A stretch of DNA of 38,633 nucleotides from Clostridium oryzae (GTDB lineage: Bacteria > Bacillota > Clostridia > Clostridiales > Clostridiaceae). Both the position numbers and the translations under genes were made by a program. The DNA is taken from positions 1 through 38,633 of the forward strand of contig NZ_MZGV01000040.1 of NCBI RefSeq assembly GCF_002029235.1, given 5' to 3'. Shown here in pieces: positions 23,179 to 31,806 of this stretch (the first letter of the stretch is position 1; every line of letters starts with the position of its first letter). The notes below the pieces were generated by a model, which had not been told where the DNA came from, did not search any database, and worked only from the letters and a program-made list of their open reading frames with translations.

Positions 23179-23823
23179 ATGAAAAAAATAAAAAATAGCT
23201 TAATATTGTTGCTAGTTATACTTATTGTTCCTGTTTTTGTGATGGGATGTAAGCCTAAGGTGGGGGCAGATGAGTCAGCAAAAGCTCTATTTAATTTTGT
23301 AATCAAAGGGCAGAAGGATGGACTCTCTAAAATGGGTGCTCAGCAAAAACAGCTTAAAAAGTTAGCTAAAACTCAAAAGGATCAATATATGCAGCAATTA
23401 AAAGCAGGCTTCACATCACAGGGGTTGACGATTAATAACAAACAAGTTGAGAATATATATAATTCAATCATGGTTGCCTTTGGAAAAGTGTCTGTTACTA
23501 CTAATAAAGTGTCTGAGAAGGATAAGACTGCTCAGGTAAAAGTTAAAACAACATACTTTGATTTAGCTGCTCTTTCTACAGGAGCTGCAAATAAAGCTGT
23601 TCAAAAATATAAAGGTACTAAAATAACAGATCGAAAAGTGTTGATGGAAAAATTATCAAAAGAATTTATTAATAACCTCGTGTCTGATTTGAAGAAGGTT
23701 AAGCCATCAAATAATAAAAAAGAAGAAACATTTAAATTTGTTATTGAAGACAATGTCTGGGTTCCAGCAGATGAAAAAGGCTATGGCGAAGATATAATGA
23801 AGTTAGTTTCAGGCCAACAATAA
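23179..23823 (+). CDS. Lipoprotein of the DUF5105-like group
   Basis: 214 residues. The signal peptide MKKIKNSLILLLVILIVPVF ends in the lipobox VMGC, with Cys24 as the lipidated residue. The mature part is lysine- and glutamine-rich and resembles small clostridial lipoproteins with a DUF4878/DUF5105-type fold (ESAKALFNFVIKGQKDGLSK, KVSVTTNKVSEKDKTAQVKV). The protein ends on the outside of the membrane; no enzyme motif is seen. AAGGAGG precedes the ATG. Single gene with a strong bidirectional terminator. Confidence 0.75.
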   Translation: MKKIKNSLILLLVILIVPVFVMGCKPKVGADESAKALFNFVIKGQKDGLSKMGAQQKQLKKLAKTQKDQYMQQLKAGFTSQGLTINNKQVENIYNSIMVAFGKVSVTTNKVSEKDKTAQVKVKTTYFDLAALSTGAANKAVQKYKGTKITDRKVLMEKLSKEFINNLVSDLKKVKPSNNKKEETFKFVIEDNVWVPADEKGYGEDIMKLVSGQQ

Positions 23824-23843
23824 ACATAAATACGGTATTGAGA

Positions 23844-23882
23844 GTTAAAACCCATATTAGCAAAGCTAATATGGGTTTTAAC
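23844..23882. terminator. Strong bidirectional terminator
   Basis: A near-perfect palindrome GTTAAAACCCATATTAG/CTAATATGGGTTTTAAC with a short loop and T-runs on both strands, between convergent genes. Confidence 0.9.
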
Positions 23883-23893
23883 ATTTATAAAAT

Positions 23894-24385
23894 CTATTTC
23901 ATTGAAGGCATAGAAGACATTGAGTTAACAATTTCGGGATTTACCATACCAAAAATCATGGCAATATGAGCAACTACGAGGAAACCACCTACAAGAATAA
24001 AATGAATTTTCATTTTTTCTTCTGATGTTTTGTATTTAAATATTATTCCAAGTTCCATCAATGCGATAGGCAACAAGAAAATCACACCGCTTAAGTAGAA
24101 ACCGACTGCTAATACATCTACCCAAGTATGCCATTCTCCTGCACTGGTAAGCGGAATAACGGCAGTGATTAATAAATAGATGAAAATTCCTGTGAAATAG
24201 AATCCGTCGAAGATACCTACGAGTTTATTAAGAGTTCGTAATCCTCCTCGTTGTGTTCTATTAAAAATAATAAAAAATTCTGTAATGGTTAATGTTTCTG
24301 CACAGATAACAGGAATTGCCATGAAAATCAGTAGGTTCCAAGGCTGATTGCTTGCTAGTAAGGACATATAATGCGTCATATTCAT
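23894..24385 (-). CDS. Four-helix integral membrane protein of unknown function
   Basis: 163 residues with four predicted transmembrane helices (about 15-40, 59-80, 88-112 and 126-147). Possible membrane-embedded polar residues include Glu30 in CAETLTITEFF, and His and Trp in GEWHTWVDV. The cytoplasmic loop IIFNRTQRGGLRTLNKLVGI follows the first helix. The C-terminus ends in a methionine- and serine-rich tail (NSMSSMPSMK), and a second Met-His cluster opens the protein (MNMTHYMSL). I cannot name the family with confidence. Met-rich ends could bind copper, but this is speculative. GGAGG lies upstream of the ATG. Confidence 0.7.
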   Translation of the reverse strand: MNMTHYMSLLASNQPWNLLIFMAIPVICAETLTITEFFIIFNRTQRGGLRTLNKLVGIFDGFYFTGIFIYLLITAVIPLTSAGEWHTWVDVLAVGFYLSGVIFLLPIALMELGIIFKYKTSEEKMKIHFILVGGFLVVAHIAMIFGMVNPEIVNSMSSMPSMK

Positions 24386-24571
24386 GCTGTGATACCTCCA
24401 TAAGATTAAAATATAGTTTTGTTACAGTATTGCTCAAGGATTAACTGAATATATATTATAAAATTGTTATGTATATTTAATAAAGATATTAATATTATGT
24501 TCTGAAAATTTATGTTTATAGTTAGTTGTGCTAATATTAAATATGTAAATAGATTTGAAGGAGGTAATATA

Positions 24572-25333
24572 GTGAATGAGGTTTTAGAACAAATACATAA
24601 TCGAAAGTCAATGAGAGTATTTGAAAATAGAGAAATAGGTTATGAGACTAAAAAAGAAATATTAGATGCGGCCATTGCAGCACCTACAGCTGGTGCCATG
24701 ATGCTTTACAGTATAATAGATGTAACGGATAAAGAGCTTAAAGAAAAGCTTGCCGTATTTTGCGATAATCAGTCTTTTATAGCTAAAGCACATATGGTTT
24801 TGGTTTTTGTTGCAGATTATCAGAAATGGTATGATACATTTTACTTTGAAAATTGTAATCCCAAAACACCAGGAGAGGGAGACATACTTTTAGCTTGTGC
24901 AGATACGATAATTGCTGCGCAAAACACAGTGGTAGCGGCTGAATCTTTAGGGGTTGGGTCTTGCTATATAGGTGATATAATAGAAAACTATGAGGAAATA
25001 ACAAAACTGCTTGGTCTTCCAGATTATGTGCTTCCGGCATGCATGGTAGTTTATGGTTATCCGGCCGAAGCCCAAAAGAGTAGAAAAAAGCCTGCAAGGT
25101 TTGACAAGCAATATGTTGTATTTGAAAATAAATATAAGAGATTTACTAAGGATGAACTTACAGAAATGCAGAATTCTAGAAATGAAAAGGCAGGATTGGG
25201 TAAGAGAAACATCAGTGAGGATATTAAGGCCTTTTGCAAACGTAAATATATGTCTGACTTTGCTAAAGAGATGAACAGGTCTGCTGACAAATATCTTGAT
25301 AAGTTCAGAAGAAAAGATAACACTACACTTTAA
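24572..25333 (+). CDS. Nitroreductase family flavoprotein
   Basis: 253 residues from a GTG at 24572, chosen because AAGGAGG lies 7 bp upstream; the frame extends 20 codons further without an RBS. The N-terminal FMN signature QIHNRKSMRVFENREI (about 7-22) and the DAAIAAPTAGAMMLYSIIDV stretch (about 32-51) mark the NfsA/FRP-like nitroreductases. AAESLGVGSCYIGDIIENY (about 127-145) and VVYGYPAEAQKSRKKPARF (about 162-180) are also typical. The C-terminal 60 residues are lysine- and arginine-rich. An NAD(P)H:FMN oxidoreductase with unknown acceptor, probably detoxifying or redox-balancing in an anaerobe. Confidence 0.85.
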   Translation: MNEVLEQIHNRKSMRVFENREIGYETKKEILDAAIAAPTAGAMMLYSIIDVTDKELKEKLAVFCDNQSFIAKAHMVLVFVADYQKWYDTFYFENCNPKTPGEGDILLACADTIIAAQNTVVAAESLGVGSCYIGDIIENYEEITKLLGLPDYVLPACMVVYGYPAEAQKSRKKPARFDKQYVVFENKYKRFTKDELTEMQNSRNEKAGLGKRNISEDIKAFCKRKYMSDFAKEMNRSADKYLDKFRRKDNTTL

Positions 25334-25381
25334 TCGGATTACAGAGCGCAGTTGCGTTTAAAAAATTAATATTTATAGTAT

Positions 25382-25410
25382 TTGACGAAAAATGAGATTC
25401 ATTTTATCAT
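25382..25410 (+). promoter_or_regulatory. Probable promoter of the HAD gene
   Basis: TTGACG (25382-25387), 17 bp, TATCAT (25405-25410). An AT-rich imperfect dyad (ATTTTATCATTAT..ATAATGAAAAT) overlaps the -10 and could be an operator. Confidence 0.55.
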
Positions 25411-25466
25411 TATATAGATAATGAAAATAAATAACGGCTTATACTAAGGAGGAAATAACAATCAAT

Positions 25467-26258
25467 ATGAGCAGAAAAATGATATTTTTTGATATAGATG
25501 GAACTATTATTAGTGAAGATACGCATATGATTGCTGAAGGAACAATAAAAGCTATCAGAAAAGCAAGAGAAAACGGACATTTAACATTTATAAACACTGG
25601 TAGAACTTTTTTTAATGTACCTGAAGAAATAAGAAGTATAGGCTTTGACGGCTATATATGTGGATGCGGCACATATATTTATTATAACGGTAAAGAACTT
25701 TTAGCAAAATCTATTTCACACGAGAAATGCAAAGAAATTATTGAAAAGCTTCGAGGTTGTAAAATTCAAGCCCTATGTGAAGGATTAGATGGTGTATATT
25801 TTGATGAAACGAGACCTGAAACGAGTGAACTAGCTAACATCAAAGAAGGATTTAGAAAAGGAGGACATGATATATCTAGAAATTGGGACGAGCCAAACAT
25901 TGTTTTTGATAAATTTGTTGTATGGACTGATGAAGAAAGTGATTATGATGCTTTTTATGCATATATAACAAAAGATTTTGATTATATTGACAGAGGAAAT
26001 AACTTTGGAGAAATAGTTCCGAAGGGTTATTCCAAAGCTACTGGGATCAAGTTCCTGCAGGAATATCTTAATGTTGATCTTGAAGACTGTTATGCTATTG
26101 GTGATAGCACAAATGACTTACCTATGCTTGAATATGTGCCTAATAGTATTTTGATGGGAAATGGGACAAAATCTCTATTTGGTTCTGTAGCATTTGTAAC
26201 AAAAAATATTGATGACAACGGCATTGAATACGCGCTTAAACACTATAACATTATTTAG
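25467..26258 (+). CDS. Cof-type HAD phosphatase
   Basis: 263 residues. The HAD motif I is FFDIDGTI, with the catalytic pair Asp9 and Asp11. Motif II is TFINTGRT (about 40-47), and the motif III/IV region is KGYSKATGIKFLQEYL (about 188-203) and AIGDSTNDLPMLEY (about 212-225). The C2-cap insert between motifs II and III places it in the Cof subfamily of sugar-phosphate or flavin/vitamin-phosphate phosphatases. AGGAGG lies 14 bp from the ATG, which is long; a rare ATC two codons upstream would be better spaced, but the ATG start keeps the family N-terminus. Confidence 0.9.
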   Translation: MSRKMIFFDIDGTIISEDTHMIAEGTIKAIRKARENGHLTFINTGRTFFNVPEEIRSIGFDGYICGCGTYIYYNGKELLAKSISHEKCKEIIEKLRGCKIQALCEGLDGVYFDETRPETSELANIKEGFRKGGHDISRNWDEPNIVFDKFVVWTDEESDYDAFYAYITKDFDYIDRGNNFGEIVPKGYSKATGIKFLQEYLNVDLEDCYAIGDSTNDLPMLEYVPNSILMGNGTKSLFGSVAFVTKNIDDNGIEYALKHYNII

Positions 26259-26400
26259 CGCAGGCTATTCTGACAGCTAAAGTATTTATCTTAGGCTGCA
26301 TATAGAATGATAAGTTGAAAAATCAACATTAGAGTATGTATACTTTTACTAAATTGACACATAACTACGTATATGCATCATTCTAATATAAGGAGGGTTT

Positions 26401-29400
26401 ATGGAGCGCTACAGTGTATTAAATAACGTGGTATTTTTAGATATAGAAACCACAGGTCTAGATGCTTCTAATGATAAAATTATAGAAATTGGAGCTGTAA
26501 AAATAAAGGATAAGCAGGTTTCAAGATTTAGCACGTTAGTGAATCCCCATATAAGTGTTTCATTGAATATTTTAGATCTCTGTGAAGGAATCACTGAACA
26601 GCAGCTTCAATCTGCACCTGAACTTGACCAGGTTATGAAAGAACTACTATCTTTTATAGAGGACTTTCCCTTGGTATGTCACAATGCGGCTTTTGAACAG
26701 AGTTTCCTTAAGATAGATAATAAATTTCTTGATTCTTTGGAACTTATAGCAATACTCTTTCCTGAACTGCCAGAGTTTAACCTTCAGTATGTGATACAAA
26801 AATTTCTGACTGGAAATAGGCAGGAGAAGCATAGAGGACTTAGTGATTCAGAGGATACACTGGCAGTGCTAAACTATGCTGTCAGTGATTTCTTCTACGA
26901 AAATGGATATACTCTTCCAATAAGTATAACTGAATTGACAGAATGGAATTGGTATAAATACCTTGAGAAGGTTGATATAGATGATGTTAAATATTTTCTT
27001 GAAGATAAGCCTTTTACTTATGAAACAAAACTATCAGAGGAGTATCCTGATTTTGCACTGAAGGATTATGAAAAACTGTTTAAAAGAGAGGATATCTGGA
27101 GAAGAAATGGCAAAAGCTATAGCTTTAGACCACAGCAGAAAGAAGCATCAAAATTTGTTAGGGAAGGTTTAGAAAAAGGAAAAATCACAATAATGGAAGC
27201 ACCTACAGGACTTGGAAAAAGTATGGCGTATTTACTGCCATCAGCTATATATAGCCATCTTAAGCAGAGTAAGGTGATTATATCTACAAACACAAAAGGA
27301 CTGCAGAACCAGTTGGTTGAAAAGGATATTCCCAATGTTTTGGATGCTTTAAATTTGAAAAAAGATGTTAAATATACTCTGATTAAGGGAAAAAGCAATT
27401 ACTTATGTTTCGAAAGATTTGAAGAAATAGAATTTCCTAGAGACCTAAAGACTTTATTAGGTTATGTGTATCTAAAAAGGTTTATGAGAGAAAAGGGACT
27501 TGGAGACAGTGAAGAAATAAGCTATGCAATACAGGAAAAGTTTAATTTAAATAATCTAATGGAGCAGTGCTATTGTGATTCAGAACTTTGCGAAATAAAC
27601 AGCTGCGCATATAAGGATTCCTGTTTTTACGCATCAAAGGTTGAAGATTTAAGGGAGTCTCAGCTTATTGTTGTTAATCACTCATTGCTGCTTAGATGGC
27701 CTTATCAAAATATTGCACCTCTTGATAACATTCTGGTTGACGAGGCACATAATTTGACTCAGGAGGTTTATGATGCTTTTGAAACCTCGCTCATATCCTA
27801 TGAATTTGATAAGCTTCTTGAAGATATATATGATAGTAACAAAAAAAGAGGATATCTTTATTACTTATCTAAAAAGGTTAAAAAAGAGACGCTGCCATTA
27901 AAAGAGATACAAGCAGATATGGAGCAGTGTGTCAGTGGAATGAAAAATGTTCAAAATGCTTTTAAAAGCTACATATACGAAAATGAAATAAGCAGGGAAT
28001 ATAATATAAAACAGCATTTAAACGTTGAAAATGTAAATCTTGAGCCTATTTTTAGATACTTAGGATACATTAAAGAAGATATAAGCAGTTTAAGTTTAGA
28101 TCTAGATAAAGCTTTGGCTGTATTGAAGAATATGGGAAATCTTGAAAAAGATAAAAGACTTAAGATATTGTCAGAAAGATTGGAAGTTATGAATAGCTAT
28201 ACTAGACTGTTGGAATCAATGCTCAGCCAGCAGGAGGAAGACAGCTGTTTTTATTTTGAAGTTGATAAGAGCTTAAAATGGTGGAAGGTTTCTGTAATAC
28301 CTTTAGACGTTTCAGGAATTTTCTATGATAGAATCTTGAGTACAATTACAAGCTGTTTGTTTATTTCTGCTACATTATGTACAGATAATGGCTACAAAAA
28401 TTTAAAAAATACGTTAGGTATTAATTTTGCAACTTCACAGAATAAACAGATAATTGAAGTACCTCCGATATCTCCAGTTTTCGATTATAAGGGGAGAAGT
28501 GCCATATACGCTATGAGTGATATGGAGCCAAATGATGATATACAAACTTTTTCTGAAGAAATGAAGGATTTTGTTTTAGAATTATTAAATATAGTGGGTG
28601 GCAATATAATAATTCTTTTCACAAGCAGGAGAAGATTAGTGTCATTTAAGCAAACAGCAGCTGAACGTCTCAGTGGTTTAGGGGTAAGACTGATCGAAGG
28701 CAAAAAGGATATTTCTAAGCTTAAGTCAAGAAAGGAAAGATATATTTTTATAGGCTCTAAAGGCTTTTTTGAGGGTGTAGATATTCCGGGAGACAGTATG
28801 ACTACGGTAGTTTTGGATAAGGTACCTAATATAAATAGCAAGGAGCCTTTCTATAAGTCACTGATAGATAACGAAGCAAAAAAAGGTAAAAGTTATTGGC
28901 ATGCTTATGCGAATGTAAATATGCCTATAGTGTCTATTGATTTAAAACAAATATATGGGAGACTTATTAGAACAGAGTATGACTATGGAGCGCTATTTAT
29001 AATGAGCAAGTTTGATAGTGGTAATTCCATGGTTAGAAAATTGGAACAGCAGCTTCATCAGGTTCCGATTATCAGAAAACCTGTTGAGGAGAGTTTCAAA
29101 GATTTAAAGAATAGAGTAATGCGCTGGAAACAGATGAACTTATATAAGATACTTAAAGAAGTTCAACAACCATTGAAAAAGGTTGTTTCAGATAGAAAAA
29201 AATACGGTGATATAAATTCATTAGAGGAAACTGAGAATTTTATAAATCAATATATTAGCTTTGAATATGATAAGAGAAAACTATATTATGATGTGCATAT
29301 TTCTATAATTGATGAACTAAATATTTATATAAGCGGCAGAAAAATCGGCTTAGGAAAAAACAGAAAGAGCATAGAGGAGTATTTTGATCATGTTATTAAT

Positions 29401-29409
29401 TTTGTTTAA
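26401..29409 (+). CDS. dinG: Exonuclease-DinG helicase fusion
   Basis: 1002 residues. An N-terminal DnaQ-like 3'-5' exonuclease has ExoI FLDIETTGL (Asp14, Glu16), ExoII CHNAAFEQ (with Glu in the last position where Asp is usual) and an HRGLSD element as ExoIII. The C-terminal part is an XPD/DinG-type superfamily 2 helicase: Walker A APTGLGKS (about 267-274), VDEAHN (about 446-451) and motif VI QIYGRLIRTEYDYG near 855-870. A four-cysteine iron-sulfur cluster is likely, seen as YLCFERF, QCYCDSELCEINSCAYKDSCFY (about 395-415). This exonuclease-DinG architecture is common in Firmicutes. DinG unwinds R-loops and DNA forks in E. coli. AAGGAGG precedes the ATG. Confidence 0.9.
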   Translation: MERYSVLNNVVFLDIETTGLDASNDKIIEIGAVKIKDKQVSRFSTLVNPHISVSLNILDLCEGITEQQLQSAPELDQVMKELLSFIEDFPLVCHNAAFEQSFLKIDNKFLDSLELIAILFPELPEFNLQYVIQKFLTGNRQEKHRGLSDSEDTLAVLNYAVSDFFYENGYTLPISITELTEWNWYKYLEKVDIDDVKYFLEDKPFTYETKLSEEYPDFALKDYEKLFKREDIWRRNGKSYSFRPQQKEASKFVREGLEKGKITIMEAPTGLGKSMAYLLPSAIYSHLKQSKVIISTNTKGLQNQLVEKDIPNVLDALNLKKDVKYTLIKGKSNYLCFERFEEIEFPRDLKTLLGYVYLKRFMREKGLGDSEEISYAIQEKFNLNNLMEQCYCDSELCEINSCAYKDSCFYASKVEDLRESQLIVVNHSLLLRWPYQNIAPLDNILVDEAHNLTQEVYDAFETSLISYEFDKLLEDIYDSNKKRGYLYYLSKKVKKETLPLKEIQADMEQCVSGMKNVQNAFKSYIYENEISREYNIKQHLNVENVNLEPIFRYLGYIKEDISSLSLDLDKALAVLKNMGNLEKDKRLKILSERLEVMNSYTRLLESMLSQQEEDSCFYFEVDKSLKWWKVSVIPLDVSGIFYDRILSTITSCLFISATLCTDNGYKNLKNTLGINFATSQNKQIIEVPPISPVFDYKGRSAIYAMSDMEPNDDIQTFSEEMKDFVLELLNIVGGNIIILFTSRRRLVSFKQTAAERLSGLGVRLIEGKKDISKLKSRKERYIFIGSKGFFEGVDIPGDSMTTVVLDKVPNINSKEPFYKSLIDNEAKKGKSYWHAYANVNMPIVSIDLKQIYGRLIRTEYDYGALFIMSKFDSGNSMVRKLEQQLHQVPIIRKPVEESFKDLKNRVMRWKQMNLYKILKEVQQPLKKVVSDRKKYGDINSLEETENFINQYISFEYDKRKLYYDVHISIIDELNIYISGRKIGLGKNRKSIEEYFDHVINFV

Positions 29410-29410
29410 T

Positions 29411-29443
29411 CGCGACAGGACTCTGGAATTGAGACCTGTCACG
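29411..29443 (+). terminator. Hairpin after dinG
   Basis: CGCGACAGG pairs with CCTGTCACG over 15 bases. No T-tract follows, so terminator function is uncertain. Confidence 0.4.
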
Positions 29444-29460
29444 ACTGGTAATTAAGCTAG

Positions 29461-29508
29461 AAAACTTAGATTAGTGAAATGTTTTAATTGAGCGCAGAGA
29501 ATCTAAGC
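29461..29508 (-). terminator. Terminator of hflX
   Basis: CTTAGATT pairs with AATCTAAG, followed on the minus strand by TTTTCT. It overlaps the last codons of hflX. Confidence 0.6.
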
Positions 29509-31314
29509 TTTTACTTCAAATCCTACACATAATTTGTAAATTTCGTGCTGAACTAAAGCTTTTATATGAGTTCCTTCTTTTATATAATCTTCATCGATTA
29601 TGTGAGAATTTTCATGAAGCAGTGAAACCAATTTTTGTTCAGTGTAAGGAATTATAAACTCTTTTTCAACTAATTTAACAGGAATTTCATTACCTATTGT
29701 ATTAAGCAGTCCGTTAAGATTAATTTTTTTGGCGGCGCTTATTTCTACTATTTTTTCTCCATTTAGAAACTCTCTTAATCTTTTCAAATTATCTTCTGAA
29801 GCTTTGTCGATTTTGTTTAATACAATTATAGTATTTTTATCTCTTGCGTTAAGCTCCTTTAGAACTTTATTTACTGATTCTATCTGGCTGATAGCTTCCT
29901 CATTTGAAGCATCAACTACATGTAAAAGTAAATCAGCGTCAACAACTTCTTCTAAAGTGGATTTAAAAGCTTCAACAAGCTCATGAGGAAGCTTATTAAT
30001 AAAACCTACAGTATCAGATAAAGTGATTTTTCTGTTATCATTCAAGTTTACTGCCCTAACTGTGGTATCTAGTGTGGCAAAAAGCATGTCAGCTTCTAAA
30101 ACACCTTTCTTATTTATAGTGTTTGAAGAGGATGCAGCACAAAGCTTGTTTCTCAATGTTGATTTTCCAGCATTTGTATAACCTACAATTGCTACATTAC
30201 TGATGTTATTCTTGATTCTTTTAATTTTTTGAACTGACCGTTGATTGGCAGTTTTGGAAAGCTCATTTTTTATTTCCTCTATTCTTCGTTCTATATGCCT
30301 TCTATCTGTTTCAAGCTTTTTTTCTCCAGGGCCTCTTGAACCTATGCCTCCTTTTACTCCAACACCGCCTTTAATCCTCGATAAATTAGCGTTAGCATCT
30401 CGGAGTCTTGGAAGCTTATGTTTGAGCATAGCAAGCTCTACTTGCAGCATACCTTCTCTGCTTTTAGCTCTTCTTGCAAAAATATCGAGTATTAGTGTAG
30501 TTCGATCTAAAACTGTGCATTTAACAGCTTTTTCTAGATTCCTAATCTGGGAGCCGGATAGTTCATCATCAAATATTACGATATCAGCATTTTTTAACTG
30601 TTTTAGGTGAAATATTTCCTGAACTTTACCTTGCCCAGTATAATACGTAGAGTGTACTTTATTTTTTCGCTGGAGTACTTCGGCTGCTGGTAGAATGCTG
30701 CAGGCCTTAGCAAGCCCGCAAAGTTCCTGAAGGCTTTCTTCACTGTCAGTTCCAACAAGAATAGCTCTTTCTGTACCATATTTTGATTCATGAATACGAG
30801 GCAATATATCATGTTCAATATGAGATATTTCATCTCCTAAATTAAATTCTAAAGCCTCCGTTAATGTTAAATTTTCAAGCTCTTTAAAACTAATATTGCT
30901 GTTAAAGCAGTCGCATAAACCAATATTTACGAAGCTGCTTTCAATATCATCTTTGACACCAATGGACACCATAGCATCTAGTTTCAAATCTATTAGAGAT
31001 GAAATATCTACTGATGATAATCTACTGTTGCCTGAAGGATGCGTATGGATTACTCTAAAGCCGTTAAGTTTCCTATCTCCAGCAGACATAGCAGGTATTT
31101 CTGCAGTATTTATTTTGCCAACTGAAATTCCTGTGATTTTTCCATGCCTGTTAATTACAGCACATAATTCCTTATTTAATAATTTACTGATATCATTAAG
31201 TTCTTCTGCTAATTCTTTAGAAAAGATGCTGCTAGTATCTATTGATATTTTATATAAATTTTCTAATCTCTGAATAACTACGCTTTTTATTCCACTAATA
31301 TTTCCTGTTATCAT
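29503..31314 (-). CDS. hflX: HflX GTPase with an N-terminal JAMM-like domain
   Basis: 603 residues; ordinary HflX has 400-430. Residues from about 183 match HflX: the N-domain (ERAILVGTDSEESLQELCGL), the basic linker GGIGSRGPGEKKLETDRRHI, then the G-domain with G1 GYTNAGKST, G3 DTVGFINKLP and G4 NKID. HflX splits 70S/50S subunits and rescues stalled ribosomes; HflXr variants give macrolide/lincosamide resistance. The extra N-terminus (1-170) contains H90-T-H92-P-S-G..S100-x-x-D103 and an upstream Glu49. This is the JAMM metalloprotease pattern with the same spacing as in RadC (HxHPSG-4-S-2-D). TAGGAGG is 6 bp before the ATG. Expression is preceded by a multi-step attenuator leader. Confidence 0.9.
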   Translation of the reverse strand: MITGNISGIKSVVIQRLENLYKISIDTSSIFSKELAEELNDISKLLNKELCAVINRHGKITGISVGKINTAEIPAMSAGDRKLNGFRVIHTHPSGNSRLSSVDISSLIDLKLDAMVSIGVKDDIESSFVNIGLCDCFNSNISFKELENLTLTEALEFNLGDEISHIEHDILPRIHESKYGTERAILVGTDSEESLQELCGLAKACSILPAAEVLQRKNKVHSTYYTGQGKVQEIFHLKQLKNADIVIFDDELSGSQIRNLEKAVKCTVLDRTTLILDIFARRAKSREGMLQVELAMLKHKLPRLRDANANLSRIKGGVGVKGGIGSRGPGEKKLETDRRHIERRIEEIKNELSKTANQRSVQKIKRIKNNISNVAIVGYTNAGKSTLRNKLCAASSSNTINKKGVLEADMLFATLDTTVRAVNLNDNRKITLSDTVGFINKLPHELVEAFKSTLEEVVDADLLLHVVDASNEEAISQIESVNKVLKELNARDKNTIIVLNKIDKASEDNLKRLREFLNGEKIVEISAAKKINLNGLLNTIGNEIPVKLVEKEFIIPYTEQKLVSLLHENSHIIDEDYIKEGTHIKALVQHEIYKLCVGFEVKA

Positions 31315-31350
31315 AAAAAACCTCCTATAAATGTATGATTTAAAATAAAT

Positions 31351-31371
31351 CTATATAAACTTTAACCTCAT
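31351..31371 (-). CDS. Leader peptide MRLKFI (uORF3 of hflX)
   Basis: ATG at 31371 is 8 bp from a perfect AGGAGG and encodes only MRLKFI before TAG, 36 bp upstream of hflX. It contains Arg-Leu-Lys at positions 2-4, the (+)X(+) motif known to arrest ribosomes carrying macrolides (MRL-type minimal stall peptides). Confidence 0.65.
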   Translation of the reverse strand: MRLKFI

Positions 31372-31416
31372 TTTTTAGGCCTCCTGTGAGTAAATTTAAT
31401 GTCGATTTTTACAAAA

Positions 31417-31431
31417 TTACCTTAACTTCAC
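31417..31431 (-). CDS. Leader peptide MKLR (uORF2 of hflX)
   Basis: A GTG at 31431 is 8 bp from AGGAGG and encodes (f)MKLR, then TAA. Lys-Leu-Arg is again a (+)X(+) macrolide-arrest motif. It lies between the third terminator and uORF3. Confidence 0.55.
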   Translation of the reverse strand: MKLR

Positions 31432-31487
31432 TTCAAACTCCTCCTAATATAAATTTGCAACGCTATATTAAAGGTGCATTAAAAGTA

Positions 31488-31537
31488 TAAAAAACCACAG
31501 AACAATATACCTGATTTGGTATGATTGCACTGCGGTT
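31488..31537 (-). terminator. Third leader terminator of hflX
   Basis: On the minus strand AACCGCAG..CAATCATACC pairs with GGTATATTG..CTGTGGTT, followed by TTTTTAT. The long stem has internal mismatches. Confidence 0.75.
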
Positions 31538-31578
31538 AATTAGCATAATTAGTTAAAACATTTTATTGAATTGCCTCC

Positions 31579-31610
31579 AAAAATAAAAACCGCAGAATAT
31601 GACTGCGGTA
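31579..31610 (-). terminator. Second leader terminator of hflX
   Basis: Minus strand ACCGCAG and CTGCGGT enclose TCATATT, followed by TTTTATTTTT. A GGAGG just downstream precedes a two-codon ORF ATG-TTT-TAA at 31561-31553 (spacing 12), which may be incidental. Its ACCGCAG arm could also pair with the CTGCGGT arm of the first terminator. Confidence 0.85.
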
Positions 31611-31622
31611 ATCGTATGACTT

Positions 31623-31676
31623 CTAGTAAAAACGCATATTAAAATAAAAACAATTAATCTTAATAATGTGTTTTTA
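31623..31676 (-). other. AT-rich hairpin between the first and second leader terminators
   Basis: CTAAAAACACATTATTAA pairs with TTTAATATGCGTTTTTACTAG with a few mismatches around a loop of about 16 bases. A T5 run lies in the 3' arm. It could act as an extra pause or alternative fold of the leader. Confidence 0.55.
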
Positions 31677-31681
31677 GAAAT

Positions 31682-31712
31682 ATAATAAAACCGCAGATAT
31701 TCAGTCTGCGGT
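31682..31712 (-). terminator. First leader terminator of hflX, with antiterminator pairing
   Basis: Minus strand ACCGCAG and CTGCGGT enclose ACTGAATAT, then TTTTATT. The stretch GCAGACTGA (31701-31709) in its 5' arm and loop is exactly complementary to TCAGTCTGC (31750-31758), which begins right after the uORF1 stop codon. Confidence 0.85.
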
Positions 31713-31758
31713 CAACATTCTTTAATTTCCTATAAATAGTTAACTGACAGCAGACTGA

Positions 31759-31806
31759 TTATTTACTATTAAAATTCATTCTAGCCTTACTATTATAAAT
31801 TAACAT
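31759..31806 (-). CDS. Leader peptide MLIYNSKARMNFNSK (uORF1 of hflX)
   Basis: A 15-codon ORF with GAGGAG 7 bp before its ATG. Lys7-Ala-Arg9 is a (+)X(+) motif. A ribosome stalled near codons 8-9 would leave the TCAGTCTGC just after the stop free to pair with the first terminator, allowing read-through. A ribosome reaching the stop would cover it and permit termination. Confidence 0.7.
   Translation of the reverse strand: MLIYNSKARMNFNSK

Noticed and set aside
25395..25430. Fur or PerR box near the HAD gene
   Set aside because: The AT-rich dyad only partly matches either consensus and such matches are frequent in this base composition.
30245..31273. Plus-strand ORFs opposite hflX (121 and 125 codons)
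   Set aside because: They are antisense shadows of the hflX coding strand, without RBS or family resemblance.
31448..31550. A further leader ORF (MLINRSAIIPN..) running through the third terminator
   Set aside because: It has no ribosome binding site and its sequence is dictated by the terminator stem.
31488..31712. CRISPR-like or tandem repeats because CCGCAG/CTGCGG recurs three times
   Set aside because: The repeats are hairpin arms of three terminators with unequal spacing and no conserved full-length unit.
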